Shown here: positions 61,160-64,000 of the stretch, piece by piece
How positions within the stretch are numbered: position 1 is the stretch's first letter
Layout of the letters: each line of letters begins with the position of its first letter
Made by a program: the position numbers and the translations under genes
NCBI GenBank assembly: GCA_008828725.1
Contig: MEHQ01001488.1
Coordinates: 63,482 to 127,481 of the forward strand
DNA length: 64,000 bases
Reading direction: 5' to 3'
From: Saccharina japonica
Taxonomy: Eukaryota; Sar; Phaeophyceae; Laminariales; Laminariaceae
Notes under the pieces: model-generated
Seen by the model: the letters and a program-made list of their open reading frames with translations, nothing else
What the model was told of the DNA's origin: nothing
Database searches by the model: none

Positions 61160-61976
61160 AAGGGCCCGTATTAACGAACATTTGTTTTCGTTTGTTTGAG
61201 TTTTTTTTTTTCGTTCGTTTGTTTTGATTTGACCTGATTGGTCGAAACGTGAATAACCAGCAAGATATTTCGATTTCAAAACTGAGTAGTTCAATAAAAT
61301 GGAATTCCACAAGAAGTCTTTTGGGACTTCTTTTGCTCTTTTTTTTCTGTTGAATTGGGAGTTCATCCAACTCGGCGTGGCGTGTTCCATGAAACCGAAG
61401 GAAGCCACGCAAACTTGAGCCATGTCGTCGACTGATTCAGAGGCGAGATCCACCATTCCCGAGAGGCACGGCCACCGGATCAGCCGCAGCGCGAGGTCCG
61501 ACGGGCCCTAGCATAGGGTAGACCGCTTGCGGTGCCTAAAAAGTAACATAGGCCGTCGCAAATCCAATGTTTCACCCTTCTTTGCCTCCCAAACCACACG
61601 AGCACCGACCAGGTCGCGACTTGGCGTAGAAGTTCGATCAATGTATCCCTGTCGCTGCTGCCCGCGTTGGGCTTCGGGGCTGCGCCAGCCCACCCAAGAC
61701 ATCCCTAGAGTGATAGCCTCCTAGCCGGTGCTGGCAGACATAATTTTCCGCTGGCAGCGGCGCCCCGGGGAGGACACAGGCCGTAGGTCGCCTCGTTGTT
61801 TACTCACGGGTGTTCGTTGACCCTTGTGCGTTATTCTCATTTTTTGACGCAATACACCATTCCTCGATAAGACCCAAACACGTTTTTTCAGGGAAATCGT
61901 ATTCAAAACAAACGAAAAACAAAAATTGTTTTCCCATTTCAATAAAAAGCGATGTTCGTTAAGATGGGCCCTAATG
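61160..61976. mobile_element. Family X element, ~815 bp, with GC-rich coding-like core
   Basis: The left end GGGCCCGTATTAACGAACAT and, reverse-complemented, the right end GGGCCCATCTTAACGAACAT are inverted repeats with few mismatches. The interior from about 61,370 to 61,810 is GC-rich. On the minus strand it reads MVDLASESVDDMAQVCVASF and, in another frame, LIELLRQVATWSVLVWFG. No transposase was recognised, so a captured host fragment is possible. Confidence 0.55.
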
Positions 61977-62181
61977 GGCAAGGCAAGTGAGACGCTAACG
62001 TACCGGGCACGAGAACACAACGACACGAGCTGAACCGAAAAATAAGAAAGAAAAAAGACAAGAAAAAAAAAAAAGACAAAAAAGACAAAAAAGACAAAAA
62101 AACGTACCTTTGTGCCATCCAACCATGTACAGCATGAGCTTCAACATTAACCACTTATCCATACCTATAGAGGGAAAGTGG

Positions 62182-62345
62182 ACGCGTACTACGATGATAG
62201 AGGTACGAAGCACTTTTATGCTTGTTTTGTTTCTGAATGTTCGGGCGCCTCAACATATTCATAACTGAAAAAAAAATGATCCTACACCAATTCCAAGTAG
62301 TTTGTCCCCCAAATTCGCCGGACCGGTTCTTAAGGGGTTAACACA
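62182..62345. repeat. Family Z fragment
   Basis: GACGCGTACTACGATGATAG, TTTCTGAATGTTCGGGCGCC and AAATTCGCCGGACCGG correspond to the left half of family Z. The right terminus was not found. Confidence 0.55.
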
Positions 62346-62547
62346 AAATCGTCGGATGTTCATTATGAATTAGTGTTGCAATATTGTTCATGGTACAGTG
62401 GGCCCATGTATTGTTCAGCGGGTATTTACGTAGCACTTTTTACTTTCCTCCAAACTAATATTTTGACTTACTATTGGTATAGAGCTCCTAGAGCAAACAC
62501 CCTCGGGAGAAACGCGGTGCACTTACTATTAGTATATACGTACGTAC

Positions 62548-62740
62548 GATTTTTTATTTTTATTTTTATTTTTTTGTTCATCCCATTTATTATCTTCGCC
62601 CTATCTAAAAGGAGGCTCTTCTCCCTCCCCACTACCCACTAAGGTACGTGCCTTGCGTTTTGATCGCGAGAAGATTTTCGCCCTTTTTTTCCCCTCGTCA
62701 ACTCTCCTCGTCGAATTTGTATATCATGCCCCGCATTGAA
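62548..62740 (-). mobile_element. SINE copy 3 (A-rich end)
   Basis: Minus strand: ATCTTCTCGCGATCAAAACG, GGGAGGGAGAAGAGCC and AAATGGGATGAAC lead into an A-rich tail. It is 5'-truncated relative to copy 1. Confidence 0.55.
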
Positions 62741-63130
62741 CTCTTAGAAACATGTCTGAACGTATCGAGGGAGAGAGACGTAGGTAATCAATGGCGATTG
62801 ACTCAGAGTCGCGGTTTGACGGATGAAATGCAGGGGTAAGGCCGTCTTCGTTCAGGAGGGAGAGGGGGGTTCGTGCGTCAACCGTCGGTCTGAGGTGGCG
62901 GCGGTCGTTCTTCTTTTACTACGCGGCTGCGTCGCTCCATTTTTATTTCTTCCGTTTTTTTTTTGTTTTGCGATTGATTGTTGAAAACACGCTGTGCACG
63001 CACATTTTCGCATGGCAAACATAACAAATATGTTTCTGTAGGTTTTTTCTGCTTTCGGAGTGCTTATGGGTGATCACTGTTGAAGCTCATGCTATATTTA
63101 CATTGTTGTCGGATGGCAACGATAATAGTA

Positions 63131-63974
63131 ATTCTAGAGTAATTTTAATTTTATGATTCATAAGATTCGTGACGGGGGTGGAATATTGACGAGGGGTGTA
63201 GGGTGAACCAGGGTTTTTGCCAAGGGAGGAAGGTGCAAGTGCACGTATAATAGGAGCCTTCAAGAAGAGAAAGGGGGACTGCATTTATTGGTATACATTT
63301 TGTCAAGTATTCAGGGGTGATTGATGGTAAGTAGACGTGAAAGGTATGCTTGAAACAAAAGCTGGACATTGTGATATGGCAAGCGTAATAATAATACTAT
63401 GTATTGGTTCAGAGTAATAGAAGAGCTGGTCAGTAAAACATGGTATTATAGGTACCAGGTATTAGAGTAGTAGGAGATGCTCGATTCAAACCAGAGCGGC
63501 AAAATAAAATAAACAAAACTGTAAAATTGCCTAAAAAATAGCAAAAACACAGCGGCATCGGACACTGCTGTGCATGTGGCTGTGGCTGGCTGACAACGTC
63601 GTCTCTCCTCGTCTCCTTTTGGAGGACGAATAAAGAAGAGGGGAAAAGTGACGTGCGGAAACGACTACTACTACTACTACTACTCTAGTACTACAGCCTC
63701 AGTCACTGGAGTAGTCTGGTTGGTGAGATCTCACGGAAGAACGGCGGTGGGGTAATAATGATGGACGGACCTTTGTGGGACTTGAAGAGGGGTGCTCTCT
63801 TATTGTTATACGACGGAATAACAAACCATAAACTGGCTCACACCTGTAAAGATGCCCCGGGATGAGTCATACAATCTCGACGCTCCAGGGTAACGAGTGG
63901 TGCACTTGACCCTACAGCTCATCATACAATTTAATGTGTGCACTTGATCATACAGCTCATATACAGCTAGCAAA
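63131..63974. other. Non-coding stretch, no gene recognised
   Basis: It contains a short (CTA)n run near 63,665 and single TACCAGGTA words. No exon or RNA gene is supported. Confidence 0.4.
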
Positions 63975-64000
63975 TATGAGTTTCGACAAAATCTTCGATC

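Larger units (their letters stand above)
59590..63130. repeat. Family Y copies scattered through the right end
   Basis: TTTCTGCTTTCGG, GTTGAAGCTCATGCT and TTGTCGGATGGCAA recur near 59,600, 60,380, 60,530, 60,610, 62,110 and 63,050, in both orientations. No gene was recognised between them. Confidence 0.65.

Overview
This is an intron-rich, repeat-laden nuclear window from a eukaryote. Two protein-coding genes could be assembled by hand from exon reading frames, splice sites and intron phases, and they fill positions 12.7-56.3 kb. The setting suggests an alga, most plausibly a stramenopile or brown alga: very long GT-AG introns full of satellites, a compact head-to-head gene pair, many small MITEs, and abundant short microsatellites. 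That placement is inference; nothing here fixes the species.

Layout. Positions 1-3.9 kb hold a telomere-like satellite, CCATGG-rich and TACCCATG satellites, and small inverted-repeat elements. Positions 4-6.5 kb hold three tRNA-Leu(AAG) genes in tandem on the minus strand. Positions 6.5-12.7 kb carry repeats, a decayed Ty1/copia gag relic and a degenerate ~160-bp satellite. The minus strand from 36,089 down to 12,747 is a Deltex-type E3 ubiquitin ligase gene: WWE domain, Gly/Gln/Ala collagen-like linker, RING-H2, Deltex C-terminal domain. About ten exons are spread over 23 kb. The plus strand from 36,437 to 56,276 is a DEAD-box RNA helicase of the DDX21/plant mitochondrial PMH clade, with 18 exons, a probable mitochondrial presequence, a GUCT domain and an RGG-rich tail. 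The two start codons face away from each other across 347 bp, so they probably share a promoter region. Positions 56.5-58.3 kb are one satellite, and 58.7-64 kb is a field of dispersed repeats with no recognisable gene.

Intron phases match at every Deltex junction from exon 1 to exon 10, and at every helicase junction except two. In the helicase, exon 2/3 needs a one-base correction, and the poly-G tract in exon 17 appears to be miscounted. Both defects are more likely assembly errors than true breaks. A patch at 39.2-42.0 kb looks like noisy gap-fill, and a sequencing-adapter remnant sits beside the N gap at 28.4 kb.

The most interesting signals are these. (1) A Deltex ADP-ribose/ubiquitin ligase in a probable alga. 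(2) A MITE family whose copy at 17.37 kb supplies a TACTAAC branch point, pyrimidine-rich tract and TAG acceptor for the Deltex DTC exon. (3) Two otherwise different dispersed families that both end in ATGAGTAC plus poly(C). (4) A satellite that resembles the RING exon's splice-donor boundary. (5) A tRNA-headed, A-tailed SINE.
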